DNA of 64,000 nucleotides from Mycobacterium gordonae (GCF_017086405.1 NZ_CP070973.1:2666001-2730000); one strand, 5' to 3'. Shown: positions 23,760 to 32,509, numbered from the stretch's first letter. A program made the numbers and translations. Notes: generated by a model not told the origin, from the sequence alone.

Positions 23760-24664
23760 AGTTCCCCAAGATTGAGTCCGCGTGCTTCGGCGGCCGCGCG
23801 CTCGGCTGCGGTGGCGCGGGTGTAGCGGTCGATCATGTCGCGGGTGGACCAACCGGCCACCGCCATGAGGCCACCCTCAGATCCACCGGCAGCCAGCCAG
23901 CGGGATGCGGCGGTGTGTCGCAAGAGGTGGGGGTGGAAGCCGACCAGTCCGGCCAACTGGGCGCGGTACTTCAGGGCGGCGTGGAGACCGTAGTACTCAA
24001 GGTTCTTCCCGCGATCGCCGAGCCAGAGTGCGTCGGTATCCGCCAGACGGTGGGTGCGGCGGGCGCGGAGGTAGCGGTCGATGGCGCGGGCGGTCTGGTC
24101 GCCGAACGGTGCGACGCGGCCCTTGCCGCCTTTGCCGCGGCGCACGGTCACGAGCCCGCGGTTGAGGTCCGCGTCGGCGACGGTGAGGCCGCAGAGTTCC
24201 CCTGCGCGCATGCCCGTTTCTGCCATGAGGCGCACGATGGCCTCGTCGCGGCGGTCCCGGAACTCCTTGCCGGCGCAGGCCTTGATCAGGCGCCGTAACT
24301 CAGACTCGGAGAGTGACTCGGTGACTTTGGTGTCGAGCTTCGGGGCTTTGAGTCCCAGCAGCGGGTCGGAGTCGAGTTCGCCCTCCTCTTCCAGCCAGGC
24401 CGAAAACCGGCGTATGCCGAGCTGACGTGCCCGGGCTGTCGCTGGCTCGGCGCCGCCGTCGAGCAAGTCCGCGACGAATCCCTTTACGAGGTCGCGGTCT
24501 AGGGCGGGGGAGTGGTTGTTGTTCCCGCACCAGCGGAGGAAGGCTCGCACCCCGTCGCCGTAGCTCTTGATCGTCTGCGGTGACTTACGCTCGGCGCGCA
24601 ACGCCAACTCCCAAGATGGGAGCAGCAAGGCTAGGTCCAGCGCGGGAGGCTTGCGACGTGCCAC
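23756..24664 (-). CDS. Tyrosine recombinase (integrase) of the sigA-integrated element
   Basis: The 302-residue protein has a core-binding domain at about 13-100 (SWELALRAERKSPQTIKSYG) and a catalytic domain with Arg153 (ETGMRAGELCGL), Lys178/Lys181 (RRGKGGKGR), His246 and Arg249 (HPHLLRHTAASRWL), Trp272 at the third-histidine position (VAGWSTRDMID) and the nucleophile Tyr281 (DRYTRA). It is intact and starts with GTG 24664, only 92 bases from the att core in sigA, as is normal for a phage-type integrase next to attP. It is the best candidate for the enzyme that recognises the sigA 3-prime end. Confidence 0.92.
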   Translation of the reverse strand: MARRKPPALDLALLLPSWELALRAERKSPQTIKSYGDGVRAFLRWCGNNNHSPALDRDLVKGFVADLLDGGAEPATARARQLGIRRFSAWLEEEGELDSDPLLGLKAPKLDTKVTESLSESELRRLIKACAGKEFRDRRDEAIVRLMAETGMRAGELCGLTVADADLNRGLVTVRRGKGGKGRVAPFGDQTARAIDRYLRARRTHRLADTDALWLGDRGKNLEYYGLHAALKYRAQLAGLVGFHPHLLRHTAASRWLAAGGSEGGLMAVAGWSTRDMIDRYTRATAAERAAAEARGLNLGEL

Positions 24665-24711
24665 GGCTGATATCTTGACTCGCAGCGCTGTACATTTCTA
24701 GTATTTCTTAA

Positions 24712-24735
24712 ATGAGCAGCAAAACCGCTGCTCAT
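24712..24735 (-). terminator. Putative new sigA terminator supplied by the element
   Basis: ATGAGCAGC (24712-24720) and GCTGCTCAT (24727-24735) are perfect 9-base arms with a 6-base loop, 21 bases beyond the sigA stop on the minus strand, followed by TTTAAGAAATAC. There is no long T tract, so intrinsic termination would be weak. It would separate sigA transcription from the integrase gene. Confidence 0.5.
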
Positions 24736-24755
24736 AGCCACAACACCGAGTGTCG

Positions 24756-24776
24756 CCTAGTCCAGGTAGTCGCGCA
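24756..24776. repeat. Right attachment-site copy (att core inside sigA)
   Basis: Identical to 14758-14778. On the minus strand it comprises the last base of a Leu codon, the codons for RDYLD, the stop and one base beyond. The SigA C-terminus reads through it unchanged ([11 protein letters not shown], as in M. tuberculosis). Confidence 0.9.
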
Positions 24777-26241
24777 GCACCTGCGAACGGCTGGGGTGGC
24801 GCAGCTTGGACATCGTCTTGGACTCGATCTGACGGATCCGCTCACGGGTCACGCCGTACACCTGCCCGATCTCGTCGAGGGTGCGCGGCTGGCCGTCGGT
24901 GAGCCCAAACCGCAGCCGCACGACGCCGGCCTCGCGTTCGGACAGAGTGTCGAGCACCGACTGCAGCTGGTCCTGCAGCAGTGTGAACGAAACCGCGTCC
25001 ACGGCCACCACAGCTTCGCTGTCTTCGATGAAGTCGCCCAACTGGCTGTCGCCTTCGTCGCCGATGGTCTGGTCCAGCGAGATGGGCTCCCGGGCGTACT
25101 GCTGGATCTCCAGCACCTTCTCCGGCGTGATGTCCATTTCCTTCGCGAGTTCTTCAGGGGTGGGCTCGCGGCCCAGATCCTGCAGCAGCTCGCGTTGGAT
25201 GCGGCCCAGCTTGTTGATGACCTCGACCATGTGCACCGGGATACGGATGGTGCGGGCCTGGTCGGCCATGGCGCGGGTGATGGCCTGGCGGATCCACCAG
25301 GTCGCGTAGGTGGAGAACTTGTAGCCCTTGGTGTAGTCGAACTTCTCCACCGCGCGGATCAGACCGAGGTTGCCCTCCTGGATGAGGTCCAGGAACGCCA
25401 TGCCACGGCCGGTGTAACGCTTGGCCAACGACACCACCAGGCGCAGGTTGGCTTCCAGCAGATGGTTTTTCGCGCGGTCGCCGTCGCGGCAGATCCACAG
25501 CATGTCGCGGCGCTGGGCGGCGGGCAGCTTCTCGCCTCGATCCGTCAGCTCGACCATCAGCTGGGTGGCGTACAGGCCGGCTTCGATGCGCTTGGCCAGC
25601 TCGACTTCTTCCTCGGCGTTGAGCAGCGCGACCTTGCCGATCTGCTTGAGGTACGCGCGCACCGAGTCGGCAGAGGCGGTGAGTTCGGCGTCCTTGCGGG
25701 CCTGGCGCAACGCTTCGGACTCGTCTTCGTCCCAGACGAAATCACCGGAGGCCTTGTCCTTCTCGGTGGGCTCGGCGATGTCCTCGTCTTCCTCGACGGG
25801 TGCAGCGGTGACGACGGCGCTCGTCACCGGCTCACCGTCCTCGGCCTCGGCCGGGTCGATGTCGGCGTCCACGGCGTCGGGTGCCACGTCCTCGTCCAGG
25901 TCGTCAAGGCTCAGATCGCCGGCATCGATCTCCAGGTCGTCGCCGGGCTCCACGTCGAGGTCGGTGTCGAGTTCTTCGCCGGCCACGAGGGTGACGTCGT
26001 CGGATGATGCGCCGTCGGCGTCCTTGGGTGCGGTTGCCGCGGATTTGGCGGGGGCCTTGGCGCGAGTCTTCCTCGGAGCCGCGCCGGGCGCGGCGTCCGC
26101 CGCAGGTCCGGCGGCTTTAGCGGCCCGCTTCGCCGGCGCGGAGCCACTGACGGCTTTGGTCGCCGTGCGCTTGGCGGGAGGCTTTGCGGCGGTGCGCTTC
26201 ACCGGTTCATCGGTTGCCGCACTTGCCTTGGTCGGTGCCAC
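24757..26241 (-). CDS. sigA: SigA, principal RNA polymerase sigma factor
   Basis: The primary sigma factor, essential in mycobacteria. From GTG 26241 ([17 protein letters not shown]) the protein has 494 residues: a long Ala/Lys-rich then acidic region 1.1 (to about 165), region 1.2 ([20 protein letters not shown]), region 2 ([40 protein letters not shown]), region 3 and region 4.2 ([20 protein letters not shown]). The C-terminal RDYLD and stop are shared with the att core. The N-terminal 165 residues differ considerably from M. tuberculosis, as is usual for this part. Confidence 0.97.
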   Translation of the reverse strand: MAPTKASAATDEPVKRTAAKPPAKRTATKAVSGSAPAKRAAKAAGPAADAAPGAAPRKTRAKAPAKSAATAPKDADGASSDDVTLVAGEELDTDLDVEPGDDLEIDAGDLSLDDLDEDVAPDAVDADIDPAEAEDGEPVTSAVVTAAPVEEDEDIAEPTEKDKASGDFVWDEDESEALRQARKDAELTASADSVRAYLKQIGKVALLNAEEEVELAKRIEAGLYATQLMVELTDRGEKLPAAQRRDMLWICRDGDRAKNHLLEANLRLVVSLAKRYTGRGMAFLDLIQEGNLGLIRAVEKFDYTKGYKFSTYATWWIRQAITRAMADQARTIRIPVHMVEVINKLGRIQRELLQDLGREPTPEELAKEMDITPEKVLEIQQYAREPISLDQTIGDEGDSQLGDFIEDSEAVVAVDAVSFTLLQDQLQSVLDTLSEREAGVVRLRFGLTDGQPRTLDEIGQVYGVTRERIRQIESKTMSKLRHPSRSQVLRDYLD

Positions 26242-26419
26242 GTACACCCCTTCAGTTGGACGCACTTCCGGTGGGTCTGGGCATGGAAGACCGAAAGTGT
26301 CTGTTATGTCGAATGTCGGCGTTTGATATCAGCGTGAGTATCGCGCGCTATCGGTTTGGGCGGCCGCCGACGACCATTGTAACTTCACACTGCCCTCGTA
26401 CTGGCCGAGCGGACAAAAT

Positions 26420-27214
26420 TCAGTGCGTCACGTCGCCGACTGACGCCATGGCAGCTCCGACGATGCCGGCCGCGTTCTGCAGGGTCGCCGGGACGACCGG
26501 GGTGCGGTTTTCCAGCAAGTGCACCCACTTGTCGGCCTTACGGCTGATCCCGCCGCCGGCGATGAACAGGTCGGGCCAGATCGCGTTCTCGATCGCGACC
26601 AGCACCCTGGTCACCTGTTTTGTCCACTTTTCGTAGCTCCACCCGTTCCGTTCTTTCACCGACGACGCCGCCCGCTCCTCGGCTTCCTTTCCGCCGACCT
26701 CGAGGTGACCGAACTCGGTGTTGGGAATCAGTTTGCCGTTGTGAATGAGGGCCGAACCGATGCCGGTGCCGAAGGTGAGCAGCACGACCAGCCCTTCATG
26801 GCCCTTGCCGGCGCCGTAGCGTTCCTCCGCCAGGCCCGCGGCGTCGGCGTCGTTGAGGATGGTGACCTCCTGGCCGGAGAGTTCGGCGCTGATGATGTCG
26901 CGGGCGTTGGTCCCGATCCAGGCTTTGTCCACGTTGGCCGCCGTCTGCACGATGCCGTGCGTGACCACACCCGGGTAGGTGACCCCGAGCGGTCCGGTCC
27001 AGCCGAATCCGTTGACCACTTCGGCGATGGTCTTGGCGACGGCATCCGGGGTGGCCGGCTGTGGTGTCAGCAATTTGATCCGGTCGCCGATCAATTGACC
27101 GGTATCCAGATCGACGATCGCGCCCTTGATGCCGCTACCGCCGACATCGATTCCGAAGCCTCGGCGCTGCGACGGGGAACCGACGGGGTCAATTCCGGAG
27201 GCGGTGCTGGTCAT
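26420..27214 (-). CDS. ppgK: PpgK, polyphosphate glucokinase
   Basis: Phosphorylates glucose with polyphosphate or ATP. The 264-residue ROK-family protein has GFGIDVGGSGIKGAIVDLDT (phosphate 1), LNDADAAGLAEERYGAG, LLTFGTGIGSALIHNGKLIP (phosphate 2) and the Glu-containing NTEFGHLEVGG typical of strictly polyP-using enzymes, which lack the ROK zinc motif CxCGxxGC. ATG 27214 (MTSTASGID) was chosen because the frame upstream has no homology. It is 178 bases upstream of sigA on the same strand and divergent from suhB. Confidence 0.95.
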   Translation of the reverse strand: MTSTASGIDPVGSPSQRRGFGIDVGGSGIKGAIVDLDTGQLIGDRIKLLTPQPATPDAVAKTIAEVVNGFGWTGPLGVTYPGVVTHGIVQTAANVDKAWIGTNARDIISAELSGQEVTILNDADAAGLAEERYGAGKGHEGLVVLLTFGTGIGSALIHNGKLIPNTEFGHLEVGGKEAEERAASSVKERNGWSYEKWTKQVTRVLVAIENAIWPDLFIAGGGISRKADKWVHLLENRTPVVPATLQNAAGIVGAAMASVGDVTH

Positions 27215-27329
27215 CGAAATCTCCTCGGCGAGACTTTTGTGGTTCGCCCACCTTATCGACCCGGTAGCGCAAACGGGATGAGGCGGGTTGCGTCCGTCGA
27301 GCCGATGGCGCCTGTGGTCGGATAGATCG

Positions 27330-28208
27330 GTGACACGCCCCGACAAACCCGGTGTGCAGCCCGCGCGGCTGCGTGAGGTGGCCGTGACGGTCGCCACTGA
27401 GGCGGCTGCCTTCGTGCGGCGCCGGCGCGCCGAGGTGTTCGGCCCGAGCGCCGAACGTGGCGCCGGTGCGGAAGCGGTGCGCGCTAAGACCACCCCCACC
27501 GATCCGGTGACGGTGGTCGACACCGAGACCGAACAGCTGCTGCGGGACCGACTGGCGGCGCTTCGGCCGGGCGACCCCATCCTCGGTGAGGAGGGTGGTG
27601 GGCCGCGCGATTCGGCCGCCGATGCCGCCGGCGCGGTCACCTGGGTCCTCGACCCCATCGACGGGACGGTGAACTTCGTCTACGGCATTCCCGCCTACGC
27701 GGTGTCAGTCGGCGCGCAGATCGACGGTGTGTCGGTGGCCGGTGCGGTAGCCGATGTCGTTGCCGGCCGGGTGTATTCGGCGGCCAGCGGGCTGGGAGCG
27801 CACGTCACCGACGGGCACCGAACCCACCAGCTGCGGTGCAATGACGTGGACGAGTTGTCAATGGCGTTGCTGGGAACCGGATTCGGATACTCGCCGACGC
27901 GCCGGGTCCGCCAGGCCGAGTTGGTGGCACAGATGTTGCCGGTGGTACGGGACGTGCGGCGGATCGGTTCGGCGGCCCTGGATCTGTGCATGGTTGCGGC
28001 CGGCCACCTGGACGCGTACTACGAGCACGGTCTGCAGGTGTGGGATTGCGCGGCGGGCGCGTTGATCGCCGCGGAGGCCGGCGCGCGCGTGGTGTTGCCG
28101 CCCCCGGGCGCGCACGGGGCCGGCCTGGTGGTCGCCGCGGCGCCGGGTATCGCCGAGGCGTTGCTGGCAGCACTGCAGCGCGTCGGAGGTTCGGATCCGA
28201 TCGACTGA
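27330..28208 (+). CDS. suhB: SuhB-like inositol-1-monophosphatase
   Basis: Mycobacterial SuhB dephosphorylates myo-inositol phosphate for phosphatidylinositol and mycothiol-type metabolites. The 292-residue protein has the metal sites GDPILGEEGGGP and WVLDPIDGTVNFVYG, and the C-terminal WDCAAGALIAAEAGA. GTG 27330 (VTRPDKPGV) was chosen because it reproduces the M. tuberculosis N-terminus; the frame continues upstream to 27288 without similarity. The gene converges with cei, 4 bases apart. Confidence 0.93.
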   Translation: MTRPDKPGVQPARLREVAVTVATEAAAFVRRRRAEVFGPSAERGAGAEAVRAKTTPTDPVTVVDTETEQLLRDRLAALRPGDPILGEEGGGPRDSAADAAGAVTWVLDPIDGTVNFVYGIPAYAVSVGAQIDGVSVAGAVADVVAGRVYSAASGLGAHVTDGHRTHQLRCNDVDELSMALLGTGFGYSPTRRVRQAELVAQMLPVVRDVRRIGSAALDLCMVAAGHLDAYYEHGLQVWDCAAGALIAAEAGARVVLPPPGAHGAGLVVAAAPGIAEALLAALQRVGGSDPID

Positions 28209-28212
28209 ACGA

Positions 28213-28866
28213 TCAGCAGCTGTTGGCGTGGATCTTCGCCAGCAGCGCGTGATCCGCGGGCTCGGTGGCCCCCGGACGCAGGGTCGCCAGTACGGCGTCG
28301 ATGTCGTCGCTGTGTGCCAGGGAGTTGAAGTCGGTGCCCAGGGCGAGATCGACGGAATCGTCACCACGGCTGTCATGGAACAGCTCGGTGCACGGCGCCA
28401 CCAGCCACAGCGCCGCCGCGGTGGCTTGCCCCGCGGTGCCGAAACGAATCTGTCCCTGGCAGTTCAACCTGGTGCCGGCGTAGATCGGGTCGTTGGCGGA
28501 CGTCGGTTGGGCAAAGCCCAAATCCTGTAGCGCGCCGGCGATGTCACCGGCCTGGCCGCCGCGGCCGCTGGCGTTGAGCACCCGGACCTTGGTGTCGCTG
28601 AGCTTGGCGGGAGCGACGTCGATCATTTCCGTACGCGACACCTGTTCGCCGAGCTTGGCCGGCGTGTCGGATCCTGCGGCCGGTGGGGGAGGGTTGCACA
28701 CCGCGACCTCGCGGACGTCCGCCGGCCGGGTGAGTGCCACCGTCCAGACCACACCGGTCACCACCACGAGGAAAATGACGACGATGATGGCGGGCCGAGG
28801 ATTGCGTCGCCGGAAGGGCCGACCGTGCTTGTCGAAGGCGGTACCCTCGGTGATGTGTGCAACCAC
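28213..28866 (-). CDS. cei: Cei, cell-envelope integrity LytR_C-domain protein (Rv2700-like)
   Basis: A 217-residue membrane-anchored protein with one N-terminal membrane span at about 26-46 (AIIVVIFLVVVTGVVWTVAL) and an extracytoplasmic LytR C-terminal-like domain (DTKVRVLNASGRGGQAGDI, ALQDLGFAQPTSANDPIYAG). Loss of Rv2700 in M. tuberculosis impairs envelope integrity and virulence, according to published work on Cei. Four cysteines could form disulfides outside the membrane. Confidence 0.9.
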   Translation of the reverse strand: MVAHITEGTAFDKHGRPFRRRNPRPAIIVVIFLVVVTGVVWTVALTRPADVREVAVCNPPPPAAGSDTPAKLGEQVSRTEMIDVAPAKLSDTKVRVLNASGRGGQAGDIAGALQDLGFAQPTSANDPIYAGTRLNCQGQIRFGTAGQATAAALWLVAPCTELFHDSRGDDSVDLALGTDFNSLAHSDDIDAVLATLRPGATEPADHALLAKIHANSC

Positions 28867-29056
28867 ACATGCACTCTAATGGCACCGTAAGCGCACCGTT
28901 TAAGGCCAATTGCTGGGCCATTCCATCGGTGTGACGCAAATCACATCCAATCCACCCGCAATACGGGCACGAATAGTTTGGTGCAAGCGTTCGACGCTGG
29001 TACAAAGCGTTCCTTGAGCTTATGAGGGCCCTGAGGGGATAAGGACGGGGAAGAAG

Positions 29057-29359
29057 ATGCCTACCGACTATGACGCTCCGCGGCGTACCGAGACTGACGA
29101 TGTTTCGGAGGACTCGCTGGAGGAGCTCAAAGCACGACGGAACGAGGCGGCGTCGGCCGTGGTCGACGTCGACGAATCCGAGTCTGCCGAGTCTTTCGAA
29201 CTACCTGGCGCCGATCTTTCGGGTGAAGAACTGTCGGTGCGCGTGATTCCGAAGCAGGCAGACGAATTCACCTGCTCGAGTTGCTTTCTGGTGCAACATC
29301 GCAGCCGGCTGGCCAGCGAGAAGAACGGCGTGATGATCTGTACCGACTGCGCGGCCTGA
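29057..29359 (+). CDS. DUF4193 protein (Rv2699c-like)
   Basis: A 100-residue acidic protein beginning MPTDYDAPRRTETDDVSEDS and ending with a zinc-ribbon-like pair (FTCSSCFLVQHRSRLAS and ICTDCAA). This is the DUF4193 signature found throughout actinobacteria; related small proteins with four cysteines are often transcription-associated, but no role is established. A strong ribosome site (GGACGGGGAAGAAG) precedes the ATG. It is divergent from cei by 190 bases, which contain no other gene. Confidence 0.88.
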   Translation: MPTDYDAPRRTETDDVSEDSLEELKARRNEAASAVVDVDESESAESFELPGADLSGEELSVRVIPKQADEFTCSSCFLVQHRSRLASEKNGVMICTDCAA

Positions 29360-29368
29360 GCGCTGCGC

Positions 29369-29845
29369 TCAGCTTCGCAGCGCCGATAGCACCCGCTCGG
29401 GGTGACGGCAGCTCACGAGCCAGTACGGCGTCGGGTCATCGGGATCATCGAGCACCAGCAACACCATCGGGCCGATCCAGGCCCGGTGCACGACGTAGGC
29501 CGCCGGGTCGAGCTGACGGCCCAACGCGGCCGATTTGGCGCTGCGCGCTATCTCCGCTGACCGGGAGACCACGGTGACCGGCAGATGCGCATCACCGGCC
29601 CAGAGTTCGACCCCGGCGTCGTCGGCAGTGACCCGAACCTCGACTCGGCCCAGCCACAGCAACACGGCGGACGCGACGGTGAACAACGCTGCGAATGGCA
29701 GCCAGCCGGGTAGGGCGCGTACAGCCAGGTTGACCTCGAACGCGATGATTGCGGCGAGCGTGAAAGCAAGTGGCCACCACCACCAGGGCACCCACAGCCG
29801 CTCGCGATATCGCACGCTTTGCGGCGCGACGCGCGTATCGGACAC
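29369..29845 (-). CDS. DUF3093 membrane protein (Rv2698-like)
   Basis: A 158-residue protein with two hydrophobic segments ([40 protein letters not shown]) and a cytoplasmic C-terminal domain ([20 protein letters not shown], ending in [11 protein letters not shown]), matching DUF3093. GTG 29845 (VSDTRVAPQ) avoids overlap with the dut start and fits the homologue length; the frame is also open to 29890. Function unknown. It is divergent from dut by 25 bases. Confidence 0.83.
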   Translation of the reverse strand: MSDTRVAPQSVRYRERLWVPWWWWPLAFTLAAIIAFEVNLAVRALPGWLPFAALFTVASAVLLWLGRVEVRVTADDAGVELWAGDAHLPVTVVSRSAEIARSAKSAALGRQLDPAAYVVHRAWIGPMVLLVLDDPDDPTPYWLVSCRHPERVLSALRS

Positions 29846-29870
29846 GCGGTCAAGGGTAGTCTGTGCCCCC

Positions 29871-30335
29871 GTGTCGACCAGTCTGGCCATCGTCCGTCTC
29901 GACCCTGGCCTCCCGATGCCCAGCCGCGCCCACGACGGTGACGCGGGCGTAGACCTGTTCAGTGCCGAAGACGTCGAGCTGGCACCCGGTCACCGCGCTC
30001 TCGTGGGTACCGGGATAGCGGTCGCGGTGCCGTTCGGCATGGTCGGTCTGATACATCCCCGTTCCGGGCTCGCGTCCCGGGTGGGGCTGTCCATCGTCAA
30101 CAGTCCCGGGACCATCGATGCGGGATATCGTGGCGAAATCAAGGTCGCGCTGATCAACCTCGACCCCAGCACCGCGATCGTGGTGCATCGCGGCGACCGC
30201 ATTGCCCAGCTGGTGATCCAGCGGGTCGAATTGGTCGAATTGGTGGAGGTTGCGTCATTCGACGAAGCAGGGCTGGCAGAAACGTCCCGTGGCGAAGGTG
30301 GCCACGGTTCCTCGGGCGGGCACGCGAGTCTGTGA
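29871..30335 (+). CDS. dut: Dut, deoxyuridine triphosphatase
   Basis: Hydrolyses dUTP to dUMP, keeping uracil out of DNA and feeding thymidylate synthesis. From GTG 29871 the 154-residue protein has the five trimeric dUTPase motifs: [46 protein letters not shown] and [16 protein letters not shown], including the mycobacteria-specific GHASL tail. Length equals that of the M. tuberculosis enzyme. It is followed 36 bases later by the DUF3710 gene. Confidence 0.96.
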   Translation: MSTSLAIVRLDPGLPMPSRAHDGDAGVDLFSAEDVELAPGHRALVGTGIAVAVPFGMVGLIHPRSGLASRVGLSIVNSPGTIDAGYRGEIKVALINLDPSTAIVVHRGDRIAQLVIQRVELVELVEVASFDEAGLAETSRGEGGHGSSGGHASL

Positions 30336-30371
30336 CCGCCGGAAATGAAGCGATGAGAAGGAGCGGCGCTG

Positions 30372-31127
30372 ATGCCAGCATTCGGTAGACGCACACGCAA
30401 GGACGACAGCGCTTCGGAGCCGCGGCCGGCTGATCCGCCGATCGAGGAAGGCTCCGCCGACGACGAGTCGCTCGAGGGTCCGTTCGACATCGAGGACTTC
30501 GACGACCCGGCGGACGCCGAGACGGCCCGGCTCGATCTGGGGTCGGTGCTCATTCCCATGCCGGCGGCGGGCCAGGTGCAGGTCGAGCTGACCGAGACCG
30601 GCGTGCCCAGCGCGGTGTGGGTCGTCACGCCCAACGGGCGATTCACCATCGCCGCCTATGCAGCCCCCAAGACGGCGGGCCTGTGGCGCGAGGTGGCCAG
30701 TGAACTCGCCGATTCGCTGCGCAAGGACTCGGCCAAGGTGTCCATCAAGGACGGGCCGTGGGGGCGCGAAGTGATCGGCTCGGCTTCCGGCGCGGTGCGC
30801 TTCATCGGCGTCGACGGCTATCGCTGGATGATCCGGTGCGTGGTCAACGGACCGCACGAGACCGTTGAAGCGCTGACCGACGAGGCTCGCGAGGCGTTGG
30901 CGGACACGGTCGTTCGACGAGGAGACACGCCGCTGCCGGTACGCACCCCGCTGCCGGTGCAGCTGCCGGAGCCGATGGTGCAGCAGCTGCGCGAGGCCGC
31001 GGCCGCGGCCGCACAACAGGGCGCCGACGAGACCCAAGCGCCGCCACCCTCGGACCAGCCGGCCGCGCGTCGCAGCAGCGAGGGGTCGGCGATGCAGCAG
31101 TTGCGCAGCACCTCGACTGGCGGTTAG
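30372..31127 (+). CDS. DUF3710 protein (Rv2696c-like)
   Basis: A 251-residue protein with an acidic, disordered N-terminus (to about 55), a central DUF3710 domain (ARLDLGSVLIPMPAAGQVQV, FTIAAYAAPKTAGLWREVAS, WGREVIGSASGAVRFIGVDG) and a Pro/Gln-rich tail. Function unknown. Its place after dut is conserved in actinobacteria and suggests cotranscription. A GAAGGAGCGG ribosome site precedes the ATG. Confidence 0.88.
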   Translation: MPAFGRRTRKDDSASEPRPADPPIEEGSADDESLEGPFDIEDFDDPADAETARLDLGSVLIPMPAAGQVQVELTETGVPSAVWVVTPNGRFTIAAYAAPKTAGLWREVASELADSLRKDSAKVSIKDGPWGREVIGSASGAVRFIGVDGYRWMIRCVVNGPHETVEALTDEAREALADTVVRRGDTPLPVRTPLPVQLPEPMVQQLREAAAAAAQQGADETQAPPPSDQPAARRSSEGSAMQQLRSTSTGG

Positions 31128-31249
31128 CGCCCTAGCACCGGCGCGGGTCAGCGATCGAGACTGAGCTCACGGCCTACGAAAAGCCGCCAATCGCGCCGTT
31201 CATGCAGTCCCGTTGCCGCCACCGCAGGCTCGGCGACAGTGAGCGCAGA

Positions 31250-31981
31250 TCAGCTCGCATCACCCAGGGCGCCCAGGCACGCCGCACCCAGAGCGGCCGG
31301 GTGCGCCCCGAACTCGTCCAGCGTCACGGTGCGCAGGGCGGCCCGGGGCGCCGCGGTCACCCAGTCGACGCCGACCTGCAGAGGGTGGATCGGGTCGTCG
31401 ACCGCGGCCGCCACGCCCAGCGGCGCGGCCAGCCGTGTCAGCTCGACACAGCTCGGTGCGACGTAGGACGCCGCCTCCTCCATGGCATCCGGCAGCAGCG
31501 GCCACTGCACCGCCCATGACCGCGCCAGCTCGTCGGCCAGCCAGGGTGGGCTCGACGCCCGCATCTGTGCCGTGGTGGCCTCCAGGCCGTCCCGGCGCAA
31601 CTGCGAGGCCGTGTAGCGCGCGGCCAGCGCCGCCGGCGCTGCGCCGGGATCCCCGGCCCAGGCCGGTAGGGCCGCCAGGACGGCGACGGTGCGCTCCGGG
31701 TGGGCCAGTGCCCAGGTCACGGCCACGGCGGCACCTATTGACACACCACCGACCGCTATCGGTCCGCCGCGCGCCGCGTCGTCCAGCGCGGCCACATAAC
31801 CGTCGAGCAATCGATGCGGTTGGGGCGCGGGTGTGACCAACACCGCACCAAGTGCCTGCAGCGGCGCCGAAAATGCCCGGTAGACGTAGTTTTCGTCGGA
31901 TCCGGTACCTGCCATTAACACCGTCGTGACACCGCGCAACTCGACAACCACCTCTTCATAGTGCCCGGTGGTGTGGAACAC
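31250..31981 (-). CDS. Alpha/beta-hydrolase fold protein (Rv2695-like)
   Basis: A 243-residue protein with HTTGHYEEVVVELRGVTTVL, LMAGTGSDENYVYRAFSAPL, the nucleophile elbow GGVSIGAAVAVTWALAHPE (Ser in GVSIG) and a C-terminal VAAAVDDPIHPLQVGVDWVT that supplies acid and histidine. No secretion signal. Substrate unknown. It is unpaired, convergent with the DUF3710 gene and divergent from the OB-fold gene. Confidence 0.82.
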   Translation of the reverse strand: MFHTTGHYEEVVVELRGVTTVLMAGTGSDENYVYRAFSAPLQALGAVLVTPAPQPHRLLDGYVAALDDAARGGPIAVGGVSIGAAVAVTWALAHPERTVAVLAALPAWAGDPGAAPAALAARYTASQLRRDGLEATTAQMRASSPPWLADELARSWAVQWPLLPDAMEEAASYVAPSCVELTRLAAPLGVAAAVDDPIHPLQVGVDWVTAAPRAALRTVTLDEFGAHPAALGAACLGALGDAS

Positions 31982-32107
31982 CCGAATATCAGTGGTTTCA
32001 TCCGTATGGCATCAGGGAACCAACAGGTCTACGGTGACCGTTGGCATACTGAAATGCTTAATTGATACAAAAGCTTTCATAACGACGTCGAAGTGTCAGG
32101 AGTGGCC

Positions 32108-32476
32108 ATGGGGGCCCAAGGGTATCTACGCCGGCTCACCCGTCGGTTGACGGAGGACCCGGAACAACGCGACGTCGAAGAATTGTCCGACGAAGTCCTC
32201 AGTACCGGCGCGCAGCGCGCCATCGATTGCCAGCGCGGCCAGGAGGTCACGATGGTCGGCACGCTGCGCAGCGTCGAAACGAACGGCAAGGGATGCTCCG
32301 GAGGGGTCCGCGCGGAATTGTTCGACGGCAGCGACACGGTCACGCTGGTGTGGCTGGGGCAGCGACGCATCCCCGGTATCGAATCCGGACGCACCCTGCG
32401 GGTGCGGGGCCGGATGGGCAAGATGGAGAACGGCACCAAGGCCATCTACAACCCGCACTACGAAATTCAGCGGTGA
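32108..32476 (+). CDS. OB-fold nucleic-acid-binding protein (Rv2694c-like)
   Basis: From ATG 32108 (MGAQGYLRRLTRRLTEDPEQ) the protein has 122 residues, closely matching the M. tuberculosis protein. The OB fold is seen in GQEVTMVGTLRSVETNGKG, VRAELFDGSDTVTLVWLGQR and GRTLRVRGRMG. OB-fold proteins of this type may bind single-stranded DNA or tRNA, but the partner is unknown. It is followed 33 bases later by the DUF3159 gene. Confidence 0.88.
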   Translation: MGAQGYLRRLTRRLTEDPEQRDVEELSDEVLSTGAQRAIDCQRGQEVTMVGTLRSVETNGKGCSGGVRAELFDGSDTVTLVWLGQRRIPGIESGRTLRVRGRMGKMENGTKAIYNPHYEIQR

Positions 32477-32509
32477 CGATTACTTTCACCACCAGCGCGC
32501 CGAATTCCC

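Larger units (their letters stand above)
14758..24776. mobile_element. 10-kb integrated phage-satellite-like element inserted at the 3-prime end of sigA
   Basis: Perfect 21-base direct repeats (CCTAGTCCAGGTAGTCGCGC plus A) bound the region; the repeat period is 9,998 bases. The right copy is the sigA stop and last codons, the left copy is an orphan beside the lipoprotein gene. Inside are an intact tyrosine integrase at the sigA side, a split recombinase at the other side, a RepA-like ATPase, a WhiB-like regulator, an HK97-type prohead protease and major capsid protein, several unknown phage-type genes and a P-loop ATPase. No portal, terminase, tail or lysis gene is recognisable. Gene content resembles M. 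tuberculosis phiRv1/phiRv2-type elements and capsid-forming phage satellites. Confidence 0.9.

Noticed and set aside
24712..26007. 431-codon plus-strand frame opposite sigA
   Set aside because: Complement of sigA; high-GC mycobacterial genes commonly leave the opposite strand open.
26242..26419. Search for tRNA or structured RNA upstream of sigA
   Set aside because: No cloverleaf or known RNA pattern; treated as the ordinary sigA promoter region.
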